From: Flavobacterium sp. N2038
GTDB lineage: Bacteria > Bacteroidota > Bacteroidia > Flavobacteriales > Flavobacteriaceae
Direction of reading: 5' to 3'
DNA: 64,000 bases
Assembly: GCF_025947185.1 (NCBI RefSeq)
Contig: NZ_CP110001.1
Span: 2,914,001-2,978,000 of the forward strand
Shown here piece by piece: positions 27,175-36,030 of this stretch. The notes under the pieces were generated by a model. The model worked only from the letters and a program-made list of their open reading frames with translations, was not told the origin of the DNA and ran no database searches. The position numbers and the translations under genes were made by a program. Position 1 is the stretch's first letter, and the number at the start of each line of letters is the position of its first letter.

Positions 27175-28149
27175 ATGAACAAACTAACCATATTGCTTCT
27201 GCTCATATTTAGTAATAATCTATTTAGCCAGGAAATAACAGAAGAACAAAGAACCTTTTATACCAAAGTATTACACGGAGCAGACTCTCTAAAATTTAAC
27301 AAAACTACTCGCAATGCATTTAAATTTGTGGAATATAAAGAAGGCGATTTTTTTAAACAAATAATTACTCCCGAAGAAATATCCTCTTGTACCAAATTAG
27401 CCAAAGAGACTGCTAAATTAAGTTTAAATGATGAAAATCAATTAATTTTATCCGGAGCCTTAACTACACGATTTAATGGAGAAGTAACAGGTATTTTATC
27501 GATTAAACTATTAGAGAATAATCTAATCAAGGAAAATGGTGAAAAATTTCAATTAAATACTTTGTACAACTCAAATAACGGGTATGGTAAAATTAATCTT
27601 AAAACAAACATAAAAAGTAACTATACTAAAGATGAAAAGATAACCGGATTTGTCAAATTTGAAATAAATTATTTAATTGGATATGATAAAGTTGAACTAA
27701 CGCTAAACGATATTGGAAAAAACATAACTTTAAATGACTGTAATTACACTATTATTAACATTAAAGAAAATGAAATAGTTCTGAATAAACTATCTGAGAA
27801 AGAAAACGAACTTAATGTTATCAATTTTGATAAAACAGGAAAGGTAGCAAAATCTTATTCGTATAGTGAGTTACTGGAAATGACTACAAAAGATTCGACG
27901 ATCTCTATGGAAAGTTTTGATAGAAAAAATAGAGAAACATATAAAATGGTACGAGACTTATTTGAAAAAAAACCAAAAATATCACTTGCAGAATTTAAAG
28001 ATTTTTTTACTATCGATAAGTTAATAGAAATGAAAAAAGAAGGTAAATATGTAATTGTTGAAAGCATAGCTCCTTTTCAAAATAAGCTTGAACTTTATTC
28101 TCCTAAATTTCACTCTGAAGTAATAAAAGTGGATATAAAACAACTGTGA
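27175..28149 (+). CDS. Secreted or periplasmic protein of unknown function
   Basis: A 324-residue protein starting with a clear signal peptide (MNKLTILLLLIFSNNLFSQ, cleaved about residue 19). The mature part is lysine-, asparagine- and glutamate-rich and looks mostly beta-stranded in the middle (KITGFVKFEINYLIGYDKVELTL). The last 100 residues are helical (SLAEFKDFFTIDKLIEMKKEGKYVIVES). No family is recognised. It stands alone, with its own promoter and a terminator 30 bases after the stop. Confidence 0.6.
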   Translation: MNKLTILLLLIFSNNLFSQEITEEQRTFYTKVLHGADSLKFNKTTRNAFKFVEYKEGDFFKQIITPEEISSCTKLAKETAKLSLNDENQLILSGALTTRFNGEVTGILSIKLLENNLIKENGEKFQLNTLYNSNNGYGKINLKTNIKSNYTKDEKITGFVKFEINYLIGYDKVELTLNDIGKNITLNDCNYTIINIKENEIVLNKLSEKENELNVINFDKTGKVAKSYSYSELLEMTTKDSTISMESFDRKNRETYKMVRDLFEKKPKISLAEFKDFFTIDKLIEMKKEGKYVIVESIAPFQNKLELYSPKFHSEVIKVDIKQL

Positions 28150-28178
28150 TTAAAAAAGCTCTAAATTAATAATTTCCG

Positions 28179-28213
28179 AAAGAATCCCATTTCTAACGAA
28201 GTGGGATTCTTTT
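28179..28213 (+). terminator. Terminator after the secreted-protein gene
   Basis: AGAATCCCAT pairs with GTGGGATTCT (one T-G) and is followed by T. Loop and flanks (TTTCTAACG, then TTTTATG) closely resemble the terminator at 24641-24674, indicating a common origin. Confidence 0.75.
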
Positions 28214-28333
28214 ATGTCTTTTTACTATAACAACACCACTCTCTATCGCTTGAGTTTCATTCTGCGAAATGACAAGATTGTGTAAATCGATGTTGAAGTT
28301 TTTATACTCTCGTATTTTAAAGTTTGGGATATT

Positions 28334-28894
28334 TTATCCCATTACACGATCAATCCGATCCGTTTTCTTGATTTTCTCCACTCCCCTTTCTCTTATCTGT
28401 TCTGCTGCGTCGAGCATTCTGATCACGTGAATATAAGGCGTCGTCAAGTCTGGGGCGGGATCTGCGGCGTGGGGAGACAACGAAAGCTCCAGGGTTTGAT
28501 ACAGAAATAATTCAAATTCTTCGAGTGTTTTTTCTTCAAATGCTTTCTCAAATACCACAAAAGGATTCTCGTATTCTCCTTTGGTTAAGGAAGAAAGACG
28601 AAAAACCGTTTCAGATTGCAAGGAGCCTGCTATTTTCCATTTTTTACTTTTCTCTTTCAAGCAGTAACAAATTCTGAAGAAAGATTTGATAACGGTATAC
28701 AGCACAAAAATATCCGAAGGATTGTCCTGTTTGCAGACTTCTGTTTTATAACTGTATAGTACTACTTCGCTTAAACTCTGTTTATAATAATCGAGATCTG
28801 CAAAAGTAAAAAAAGCATCAAGGACCTTAAATGGATTTCCTGCCGAATATCCTGCCCAAAAACTGGTTTCGAAGGGTGTTTTTCTCTTTTTCAT
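28334..28894 (-). CDS. Protein of unknown function, divergent from an XRE regulator
   Basis: The longest frame starts with TTG at 28900, but ATG at 28894 gives MKKRKTPFETSFWAGYSAG and 186 residues. The protein is soluble, aromatic-rich and probably helical (ADLDYYKQSLSEVVLYSY, PFVVFEKAFEEKTLEEFELFLYQTLEL), ending in a basic tail (IKKTDRIDRVMG). I do not recognise the family. It is divergent from the XRE-type regulator at 29076. Base composition is slightly richer in G and C near its 3' end (for example SPHAADPAPDLTTP) than its neighbours. Confidence 0.55.
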   Translation of the reverse strand: MKKRKTPFETSFWAGYSAGNPFKVLDAFFTFADLDYYKQSLSEVVLYSYKTEVCKQDNPSDIFVLYTVIKSFFRICYCLKEKSKKWKIAGSLQSETVFRLSSLTKGEYENPFVVFEKAFEEKTLEEFELFLYQTLELSLSPHAADPAPDLTTPYIHVIRMLDAAEQIRERGVEKIKKTDRIDRVMG

Positions 28895-28989
28895 AGTCAA
28901 TAGATTTAAAAATATGTAGCGAAATTCTTTCTTTTTAGAAGAATAATCTATTCGCTAAATACCTATAATATTCTTACAAAGTAATTCTT

Positions 28990-29055
28990 CTTTGAAATAT
29001 TTTTTTATCTTTGAAACTCATGATTTTTAGCCCAAATGGCTTTATCTTTGAAACT
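28990..29055 (+). promoter_or_regulatory. Repeated CTTTGAAA boxes with two TATCTTTG elements
   Basis: CTTTGAAA occurs at 28990, 29009 and 29046. The last two are part of the longer repeat TTTATCTTTGAAACT (29004-29018 and 29041-29055), each including a -7-like TATCTTTG. It may be a tandem promoter or an autoregulatory site for the XRE gene that starts at 29076. Confidence 0.5.
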
Positions 29056-29075
29056 TCAGAAAATCAAAATTCATT

Positions 29076-29486
29076 ATGGAACAGAAAATACATCAGGGAA
29101 GAAACGTAAAGCGTTTTAGAGAAATGCTTAACATAAAGCAGGAAGCATTGGCTTATGATCTGGGCGAAGACTGGAACCAAAAGAAAATTTCGATGCTGGA
29201 GCAAAAAGATGTAATTGAAGACAAGCTGCTGAAACAAATCTCAGCCGTATTAAAAATTCCTGTTGAAGCTTTTCAAAATTTCGATGAAGAACAAGCAATA
29301 AATATTATTTCTAATACTTTTGATAATGGTTCAGTATTGTATGGCTATCAAAGAAATGATAATTGCACTTTTCATCCAATTGACCAACTATTAAAACTTC
29401 ACGAAGAAAAGATTGCATTGTACGAACGTATGTTGAAAGAGAAAGATGAAATGATGGTGAGGCTTGAGAAATTGATCAGCAAATAA
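29076..29486 (+). CDS. XRE family helix-turn-helix regulator with coiled-coil tail
   Basis: A 136-residue protein. Residues 8-65 form an XRE/Cro-type helix-turn-helix (NVKRFREMLNIKQEALAYDL, then KKISMLEQKD and LLKQISAVLKIPVEAF). The C-terminal third (about 105-135) is a charged helix likely to form a coiled coil (KLHEEKIALYERMLKEKDEMM). Such small regulators control neighbouring mobile or stress genes. The flanking repeats suggest it binds its own promoter, which is inference. It is followed, beyond a 280-base gap with a terminator, by the LysM/PAAR-like operon. Confidence 0.85.
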   Translation: MEQKIHQGRNVKRFREMLNIKQEALAYDLGEDWNQKKISMLEQKDVIEDKLLKQISAVLKIPVEAFQNFDEEQAINIISNTFDNGSVLYGYQRNDNCTFHPIDQLLKLHEEKIALYERMLKEKDEMMVRLEKLISK

Positions 29487-29646
29487 TTACAGGATAATTC
29501 TTATTCATACTTACCCCTCCATTAGTTGGATGATTTTTTTTAATATCTAAATCATAATCAATTATTAAATATAGTAAGATTATATTTTTTACACTTGTTA
29601 GATTAATGATGTTATAAATCAATATACAATATTGTTGTAAATTACG

Positions 29647-29692
29647 AAAGAGATAGAGTTTGTTGTATACAAACTCTATCTCTTTTTTTTTT
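29647..29692 (+). terminator. Strong terminator before the LysM/PAAR-like operon
   Basis: A 17-bp perfect stem (AAAGAGATAGAGTTTGT and its complement) with a 5-base loop and a 10-base T-run. It isolates the downstream operon from transcription of the XRE gene. Confidence 0.88.
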
Positions 29693-29738
29693 GCAAGAAA
29701 TACCTGCAAATTGTATTTTTATTTTGTAATAAATTATT

Positions 29739-29746
29739 TATATTTG
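29739..29746 (+). promoter_or_regulatory. -7 element (TATATTTG) of the LysM/PAAR-like operon
   Basis: TATATTTG lies 21 bases before the first ATG of the operon. The -33 region is only T-rich (about 29717-29719). It starts right after the strong terminator. Confidence 0.55.
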
Positions 29747-29767
29747 TTTTTTAACGATTTATACTAA

Positions 29768-30976
29768 ATGAATAATTTTAGAAAATATAAAGTTCAAAAA
29801 GGTGAAACAATCGAAATAATTGCAGCAAAGATTGGAATTCCTGCTTTTGATGTAAGAGCATATCACAATAAATATTGTGAATTGTCAGATTTAGTAGAAT
29901 TAGGATTGCCTATAAGAAGAGCAGAATATATTTTATTACCTCCCTTAGAGGTGAATACTCAATTAGCTGAAATTAGTACTCCCAAAAAAATCGAATTAGG
30001 TAAAAACAATAGCTTACGTTTATTTGCTTCAAATGGTCAAAAGAAGAAATATGGAACGATAATACTTTATAAAGAAAATAATCAATTAATAAACAAAGTT
30101 CATTTTACTTCGCAAATTGAGTTTTTAAAAAAATACAATGATTTTTCTATTGTAGAATATCAGATTAATCAGGTGTATATAAACAATAAAGAGCCAGAAA
30201 TGGTTATTGAACAATTAGCTGATAAAACCTCTAAGGCACTATATCCAATAGTGATGGCTTTAAATAATGATGGTGAAATACACGAAATACTTAATATTGA
30301 AGTGATACAAAAGAAATGGGAAGTACTGAAACCTTCTATTCTTGAATATTATAAAGGTGGTGATGTTATAACCAAATTACTCTCTTCGTTTGAAAAAAGT
30401 ATTCAATCAGCATCACGATTAAAGAGAAATTTAACTGAACATCCTTTTTGCACTATTTATTTTGCACCTATATATCAAAATTATTCATCTGATTTGTCAT
30501 TTACAAAAAATGATTCTGAATTAGAAATAGTTCAAAGTATTGATGAATTTCAGAGCGCAACATCTAAAATCCTTGTTAGACGTAAGGGAGTTGTAAGATC
30601 CAAAGTAAATTTTGACGAAAATTCAAAGTTACAAGATCAACTACATGATTATACTTCAAAAAATACAGAAATCAATTTAGAGAAAGTAGAATTTCAAGTT
30701 GGAAAGTTAGAAGAAGGAATTCATAACAATATGGATTTTCAATATAAACTACATCATAGTGATAACAGCATATTTTCTATTGTTGGATTTATAAATACAA
30801 GAAAAAACAGTAAAACAATATCTTCTGTCGAGTTTGAAACATACGAAAGAGTAAAGAAAAAAGAACAAAAGGAAGTACAAATTCCAATGTCAAAAGAAAT
30901 AGATTGGAACGCCGAAATTATAAATGAAAAGAGCATAAAAAAGCGAGGATTTTGGGATGAATTTTGGGGTAATTAG
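29768..30976 (+). CDS. LysM domain protein, first gene of the PAAR-like/effector operon
   Basis: A 402-residue protein. Residues 5-58 form a LysM-like domain (YKVQKGETIEIIAAKIGIPAFDV ending in YILLPP), expected to bind glycan or to act as an adaptor. The rest has no recognised domain; a helix-rich middle (SFEKSIQSASRLKRNLTEHP) precedes a charged tail and a Trp-rich end (FWDEFWGN). There is no signal peptide. In Bacteroidota, LysM proteins beside DUF4280 proteins accompany contractile-injection or type VI-like cargo, so it may be a loading adaptor; that role is inferred. It is followed by two DUF4280-like genes after 48 bases. Confidence 0.7.
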   Translation: MNNFRKYKVQKGETIEIIAAKIGIPAFDVRAYHNKYCELSDLVELGLPIRRAEYILLPPLEVNTQLAEISTPKKIELGKNNSLRLFASNGQKKKYGTIILYKENNQLINKVHFTSQIEFLKKYNDFSIVEYQINQVYINNKEPEMVIEQLADKTSKALYPIVMALNNDGEIHEILNIEVIQKKWEVLKPSILEYYKGGDVITKLLSSFEKSIQSASRLKRNLTEHPFCTIYFAPIYQNYSSDLSFTKNDSELEIVQSIDEFQSATSKILVRRKGVVRSKVNFDENSKLQDQLHDYTSKNTEINLEKVEFQVGKLEEGIHNNMDFQYKLHHSDNSIFSIVGFINTRKNSKTISSVEFETYERVKKKEQKEVQIPMSKEIDWNAEIINEKSIKKRGFWDEFWGN

Positions 30977-31024
30977 CAGATGTAATAAAGTGAGCCTAAA
31001 TTAACTTTTAAATTATTATTTAAG

Positions 31025-31384
31025 ATGGTAGATTATATAGTGGTAGATAGTGCGACAATACAATGCAAATACGGAAGTATAGAATCGACTTTTCTAAATT
31101 CAGAAGAGCATGGATTCAAGATTGAGGATAAGAATCCTATACTTGAAAACAATTCAAATATTTGCGATTTTATTTTCTGCAGTCTTCATAAAAAGGGATG
31201 TGAATTTGAAGCGGCAGAAAAAAAATGGATAAATACAGCAAATAGTGGAACTACCGAAGGAAAATACATTACAACAAAATCAGTACTGCTTTGTAAACAA
31301 GGTGGACTTATATCAATTGTTAATTCCGGACAAGACTGTGTTATTGAAGAGGCAGGAAAGTTGAAAATTACAGATCTTGAGTAG
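31025..31384 (+). CDS. DUF4280/PAAR-like protein, short variant
   Basis: A 119-residue protein with DUF4280/PAAR-like features: a Cys-containing first strand (VVDSATIQCKYGS), a central CDFIFCSLHKKGC and the conserved C-terminal SVLLCKQGGLISIVNSGQ. Members of this family cap the spike of contractile secretion systems or bind to it. It is shorter and more divergent than the next gene, so I call it a PAAR-like relative rather than a canonical member. It lies 48 bases after the LysM gene and 38 before the second DUF4280 gene, within one operon. Confidence 0.7.
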   Translation: MVDYIVVDSATIQCKYGSIESTFLNSEEHGFKIEDKNPILENNSNICDFIFCSLHKKGCEFEAAEKKWINTANSGTTEGKYITTKSVLLCKQGGLISIVNSGQDCVIEEAGKLKITDLE

Positions 31385-31422
31385 CTTAATTTTTGCATAA
31401 AATAATTTAATTAATTATAATA

Positions 31423-31890
31423 ATGAGCGAAGTACATTTAGTTTGTCAAGGTGCAATTTGTAAATGCCAATTTGGTACAGCACCCGATACTTTGAAAGTA
31501 AAAACACAAAAGAAACATTATATAAATGATTGGGAAGCAAAATCAAAGTTAACAGCAACCAATAAAGATATTGGACAAACTTTTGAAAAAAATACTTTTG
31601 GAAGTTGCTCAAAAGCAAACAACAGCCCTTGTTCTCCAACAATTACCAAATGGGACGGCTTTTATGATAAAATTACTCTGAGTAATAATGGTAAGCCTTT
31701 ATTAGAAAATAGTAAAGCAACTTGTGCCGTAGCGGGAAGCGCGTGTATTGAAATTATAAATCCTGGACAAACCTGTGAAGTTACCAAGCAAAATATTAAA
31801 AATTCTGATCCCGAAGTCATTAAGGTAATTAATCCGGCAATGAATTTAAGTATTGACGAAGTTGGAGAATTGCAAATACCTAACCCGTAA
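31423..31890 (+). CDS. DUF4280 (PAAR-like) protein
   Basis: A 155-residue DUF4280 protein. The N-terminus VHLVCQGAICKCQFGTAPDTLKV is the family signature, followed by FGSCSKANNSPCSPTITKWDGF, then PLLENSKATCAVAGSACIEIINPGQ, with the usual Cys pattern. DUF4280 proteins are proposed PAAR-like tips that link toxins to a type VI or extracellular contractile injector. Here a large protein follows after only 5 bases, the classic order tip then cargo. No sheath, tube or baseplate genes are present in this window, so any injector must be encoded elsewhere. Confidence 0.86.
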   Translation: MSEVHLVCQGAICKCQFGTAPDTLKVKTQKKHYINDWEAKSKLTATNKDIGQTFEKNTFGSCSKANNSPCSPTITKWDGFYDKITLSNNGKPLLENSKATCAVAGSACIEIINPGQTCEVTKQNIKNSDPEVIKVINPAMNLSIDEVGELQIPNP

Positions 31891-31895
31891 ACAAA

Positions 31896-34481
31896 ATGAA
31901 CGATAACAAATTAAATCTAATTCCAGTATTAGAAAAAGGGCAAACTTATGATGCCTCAACCGGAACTCTTATTTTAAATAATGAAGGTTCTGTTTTCGTG
32001 ACTATCAAGCAGTATCAGGAGGATGAAAAAAAGATAAAAGAATTAGAAAAAAAGAAGAAAAGTTCAATTGAATTTGCCAGACAAAAATGGGAACAGCGTG
32101 CAAAAGAAGGCTGGAGTGAAAGAAAATTAAAAGAAAATTATGAAGCCAATATGCAGGATTGGGAAAAATTGAATAAAGAATCCCAAGCTCTTATAGAGAA
32201 ATATGAAAATATAAATTGGTGCTGGCAGTTGGTTGGTAATAAATTAGATTACAACAAATTATCTCATAATGAATCCTTTAGTAAAGGTATTTCTCAAATA
32301 ATAAGTAATGGCAAACAAAAGGTTCTATTTCCTGCACTTTTGGTAGGAGGCGGAATGGCTTGGCTTGAGGCATTTGATGAAAAAGAAGGTCCATCTGGGA
32401 AAATACCAAATGGAATATTAGTAAAAGCAAAAGGGATACCTAAAATATTGCGAACACAATGGACAGATTTCGAATATCAGCCAATTGTTGGAAGTATTGG
32501 TTTTATGTCGAAGGTAATATTACATATCTATACTTCTGGCATGTATGGACAAGAAGTAGAAATAAAATTAATAGACCGCGATTTGTTTACTGGTAACGAT
32601 GAATTGACTTTCTCAGGTAAATCTACTTTTGAACGTGAAGTGAATGTGTTAAAAGCGAAGAAAAATGATTCTGGTAAAATACAGGTTTCTGAATTGATAA
32701 AAAGTGGACAAAGTACAACAGATAATATTATAGAAAAAGAACAATATGTTCAAAAAATAGAAGTAGAAATATTTGTTGATGCCAATTGGGGAAAAGAGGG
32801 TGGAAAAGAATTAAAAATTTTTCCTACTATAAAATCAATTGAGACTGATGTCTATTTTGAAGACTTTGATAGAACTTATTTAAGTGTTGTAAAAAATAGT
32901 CTAATTCTTGACGCACCTAAAGAAGTAAGTAATAATGTTTCAATAATTGGTGCTGTAGAAACGAATGAAAGTGCTTATCATCCTTGCAAGTACAATGCAA
33001 TTGAATTGAAAATAATTCCTGAAACCGAAAAAGAGAAAAACAAAATTATTTTCAAAGAAAGGAATATGGTAAGCCCTCTTACATACAACATACCTATTAT
33101 TTGTGCAGATACAGATCACTTTAAAGATTATGCAATAGAATTAAACGATCTGGAAACAAAAGAATGTCGATTTAATGGCAAATCTAATGATCACGGAAAA
33201 AGTACTATAAACATATTAAAAACTCCTGAAAACTATCAAATAACCAAAAATGATGGTAAAACATTAAATTTTAAAGCTGCATTTAATTATCATCCTAGCA
33301 ATGATAATCTTATCGAGATGACCTCTCTTAAAATGTTTGAGTATATTTGGCCTGTTAGTCTGCGGGATGATAATAACCATGCTTTAGAATTGAGAGCTTT
33401 ATCTTGTAGACATGACAAAAGAATAAATATAATTGCTTATCCTGATGTAAAATGGACATTGGATTTTAGATTTGGAATGAAAGGCCCTGAACAGTACACA
33501 CATACAAATCTTCCAACCTACCCAAGAAACAGCGATGAAGAGAAAGCCGAAAAAAAGCCTCAATCCAGACATAGTGATTCTTTTGAGAAAGCTAAAAAAG
33601 CGGGACGAATTAATACCTATGGCATGGAGAAAAGAGCTAATGGAATGGAACTAGAGTTTCAATTAGTTCTTAAAGCAGAGTATAATAAAGGCGAAGAAAT
33701 AGAATTAGCAGATAAATATGCTCAGAAAATAAAAAAATTTTTGGAACTACTTTTGTCATTGAAAGAAGGTTTAGACACATTAACCAATATTGATAAAATA
33801 AACTCCGGACACAAGAGTGCTGTCAAGGGTCTTGGAAAATTTTTAAAATCACCAATTGTCGGTACAATTGATTATCCTGCCATCAGCGTTGGAGCAAAAT
33901 GGCAAGCAGCAATAAAAGATGAAACAAATGAAGTCTATACTGATGGAAAGATTGCTTTAAGATTTAATCCTTTATTAAAGGGAGATATTTCATTAGATAT
34001 AATAGCTGCAGTTTCTTATGTTCCTGCATTTGGCCAGGCGGTAAAAGCGATTGAAATAGCATTAAATACTGCCGGAGCTGAATTAAACTTTATGCTTACA
34101 ATATTTGGACAAGTAAATGTAGAATTCGAATATGCACTTGCAGAAAAAGGTGGTTCTAATCTAAATTTAAATGGTGAACTTGGACTCAAACTAGTTTTAT
34201 CCGGGAAAGTTAAAGTAAATTTAAATGCTATAGTTTTCAGTGTGGATGGCGAGATCCAAGCTGAAGCATATGCTGTTACATCTATAAAGCCTAAAGCAAG
34301 CATAGGACATGATAAGAAAGGAACATTTGTAGAAGCTAAATGTGATTTTATGGGAATTAATATTGTATGCATTATAACAGCAAAAGGTAAAAACAATCAA
34401 ATACAATATAAAGACACATACAATGTTTTAGATAGAAAAGATGATTTTGTAAAAGGTAAAAAGTATTTGATAGAATCATGA
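31896..34481 (+). CDS. Large effector-like protein (861 aa) downstream of PAAR-like genes
   Basis: I do not recognise the whole protein. Residues 40-110 are a charged helix (KKIKELEKKKKSSIEFARQK and on), about 195-310 looks like an Ig-like beta domain (HIYTSGMYGQEVEIKLIDRDLF), followed by further beta-rich modules up to about 590. Residues 690-730 contain two hydrophobic amphipathic helices (ISLDIIAAVSYVPAFGQAV and IALNTAGAELNFMLTIFG). The last 120 residues are alternating beta strands (NLNLNGELGLKLVLSGKVKVN). Helical hairpin plus strands suggest a membrane-active or pore-like end, as in some type VI cargo; this is inference. It overlaps the next gene by ATGA, so translation is coupled. No signal peptide, as expected for an injected protein. 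Confidence 0.62.
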   Translation: MNDNKLNLIPVLEKGQTYDASTGTLILNNEGSVFVTIKQYQEDEKKIKELEKKKKSSIEFARQKWEQRAKEGWSERKLKENYEANMQDWEKLNKESQALIEKYENINWCWQLVGNKLDYNKLSHNESFSKGISQIISNGKQKVLFPALLVGGGMAWLEAFDEKEGPSGKIPNGILVKAKGIPKILRTQWTDFEYQPIVGSIGFMSKVILHIYTSGMYGQEVEIKLIDRDLFTGNDELTFSGKSTFEREVNVLKAKKNDSGKIQVSELIKSGQSTTDNIIEKEQYVQKIEVEIFVDANWGKEGGKELKIFPTIKSIETDVYFEDFDRTYLSVVKNSLILDAPKEVSNNVSIIGAVETNESAYHPCKYNAIELKIIPETEKEKNKIIFKERNMVSPLTYNIPIICADTDHFKDYAIELNDLETKECRFNGKSNDHGKSTINILKTPENYQITKNDGKTLNFKAAFNYHPSNDNLIEMTSLKMFEYIWPVSLRDDNNHALELRALSCRHDKRINIIAYPDVKWTLDFRFGMKGPEQYTHTNLPTYPRNSDEEKAEKKPQSRHSDSFEKAKKAGRINTYGMEKRANGMELEFQLVLKAEYNKGEEIELADKYAQKIKKFLELLLSLKEGLDTLTNIDKINSGHKSAVKGLGKFLKSPIVGTIDYPAISVGAKWQAAIKDETNEVYTDGKIALRFNPLLKGDISLDIIAAVSYVPAFGQAVKAIEIALNTAGAELNFMLTIFGQVNVEFEYALAEKGGSNLNLNGELGLKLVLSGKVKVNLNAIVFSVDGEIQAEAYAVTSIKPKASIGHDKKGTFVEAKCDFMGINIVCIITAKGKNNQIQYKDTYNVLDRKDDFVKGKKYLIES

Positions 34482-35389
34482 AATATATAATATTCATTTT
34501 AGCATTATTTATACATTTTGAAATTTGTTCGCAAACTAATAAAACCAACATGGAATTGATAAAAAAAGAAATTTTTGATAATAAAAAAACATATACATCT
34601 AAACCATACTATAGTGTGAAACTACAAATTCAAGCTTGTGATTTTGAATTGCTGCTTAACGACATACCTGTATTTAGCTATAGTGTAAAAGGCGGTATGA
34701 CAAATGAAATACCTTTGAACTGTTATATTTTAAAAAGCGGAGAACAAAATTTAAAAATTAAATTGACACCAATTAGTAATCAGATACATCTTAGCGAACA
34801 AGTTGATTTATCTCTGGATCTTGGTTATAACAATATTGTCGGTGAAAACGGCCTTGGTCAATATATTCAGTCAGTAAAATTTCAGTTACCTCAAGAAATA
34901 AAAGATGAAAAACTTCCTTACTTTGAAATCAAAATCCCATTTAATGCAGAAGTTCCTTGGAATTATAACTATATTTTAGAAGATGCCCAAGATTTATCTC
35001 AGCAATCTGATTTATTAAAACAAACAGTAAATAAATTCTATCACATATTAGAAACCAAAGATTCAAAAAAATATTTTGAATTAATGAAAGGTAGTCTTAA
35101 AATCCAATCGGATGTTGAATATATGTCAAGAGAAGAAACTAAAAAATTACTAAATGATTTGAATCTTTCTCAAATTAAAAAATTGTATCCCCTGGACAAT
35201 TATGAAATAAAATTTTACGCCAATAACAAATTAGTGAGATTTGTTAGTAAAACCAAAGATGAGGATGGAAATCAGTATCTTTATAGGTATACTGTTCCTC
35301 CACTTATAGAAGGGAAACGTGATGGAGAAGGATCCTTTAATTATCTATTTTACCTTCCAAAAAATAAAGAACAATTAGAAGTATTTTAA
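34478..35389 (+). CDS. Secreted protein, possible periplasmic immunity partner
   Basis: A 303-residue protein with a signal peptide (MKYIIFILALFIHFEICSQ). It has a beta-rich middle (ISNQIHLSEQVDLSLDLGY), a helical segment (SDLLKQTVNKFYHILETKD) and a C-terminal domain with a DxDG turn (KDEDGNQYLYRYTVPP). The family is not known to me. The start overlaps the stop of the 861-residue gene (ATGA), so it is translationally coupled to it. A periplasmic protein coupled to a candidate membrane-active cargo would fit an immunity protein, but this is an argument from layout only. Confidence 0.6.
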   Translation: MKYIIFILALFIHFEICSQTNKTNMELIKKEIFDNKKTYTSKPYYSVKLQIQACDFELLLNDIPVFSYSVKGGMTNEIPLNCYILKSGEQNLKIKLTPISNQIHLSEQVDLSLDLGYNNIVGENGLGQYIQSVKFQLPQEIKDEKLPYFEIKIPFNAEVPWNYNYILEDAQDLSQQSDLLKQTVNKFYHILETKDSKKYFELMKGSLKIQSDVEYMSREETKKLLNDLNLSQIKKLYPLDNYEIKFYANNKLVRFVSKTKDEDGNQYLYRYTVPPLIEGKRDGEGSFNYLFYLPKNKEQLEVF

Positions 35390-35403
35390 TTATAAATTAC
35401 TAA

Positions 35404-35955
35404 ATGCTAAAAGAGAAAATTAAGATAGAAGAAGTTGATTTTGTAAAAAAAACATTTAATAAAAGTTTATGGAAATCATTAATTATAATGCCATTTATTC
35501 TAACTTTTCTGTTATTACCAATTTATTTTTTAATCTTTTTTATTGACTTATTTCTATTTCACAGTCGTTTAGATAATTTATTATCTATATATGTTATTTC
35601 TATTTTAGGATTAGTGATTACAAACTTTTTATATGGAAAAATCATTATCAATAAAAGGATTACAAATCAAAAAATATACAAAATAACCGAAGAGTTTACC
35701 ATTCAGAGAAAAGATAATTACACTTACACTTCTGATTCTGCGTCTGATAGTCATTATTTTAGATTATATCTAATAAATGAAAAGCATCAAAGAAAAGGAA
35801 TTTATATATGCGAAGAAGATTATAAAAAAGTAAAAGAAAATGAAATAATAACAATCACATATTTTGAGACAATAAATATTAGTTCAAGAGCTGTGCATAA
35901 TAATCAAGAATTGGAATATGCTCATTTTTTTACCATAAAAAAATGGAAATTATAG
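35404..35955 (+). CDS. Two-helix membrane protein (paralogue of 36031-36553)
   Basis: A 183-residue protein with two hydrophobic segments at about 25-52 and 60-80 and a cytoplasmic or periplasmic C-terminal half (YKITEEFTIQRKDNYTYTS through KGIYICEEDYKKVKENEIITITYFETI). The next gene shares its arrangement (SDSASDSHYFRLYL against NDSGYNSEYYKVFL), so the two are paralogues. No Pfam name comes to mind. It starts 14 bases after the previous gene, in the operon of the effector-like protein. Duplicated small membrane proteins next to cargo genes are often immunity factors; this is inference. Confidence 0.6.
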   Translation: MLKEKIKIEEVDFVKKTFNKSLWKSLIIMPFILTFLLLPIYFLIFFIDLFLFHSRLDNLLSIYVISILGLVITNFLYGKIIINKRITNQKIYKITEEFTIQRKDNYTYTSDSASDSHYFRLYLINEKHQRKGIYICEEDYKKVKENEIITITYFETINISSRAVHNNQELEYAHFFTIKKWKL

Positions 35956-36030
35956 TAATGTTATGAGAGGGTTACAAAGTATAAAATTATGTAAATGGAA
36001 AACTTGTTCGTTCTGTAAGCAAAAATTCAG

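Noticed and set aside
29476..29709. Minus-strand frame between the XRE gene and the LysM operon
   Set aside because: It crosses the strong terminator stem and the 10-base T-run; composition is that of AT-rich spacer.
34016..34396. Minus-strand frame opposite the 861-aa gene
   Set aside because: It mirrors a strand-rich region of the main gene and has no start signals.
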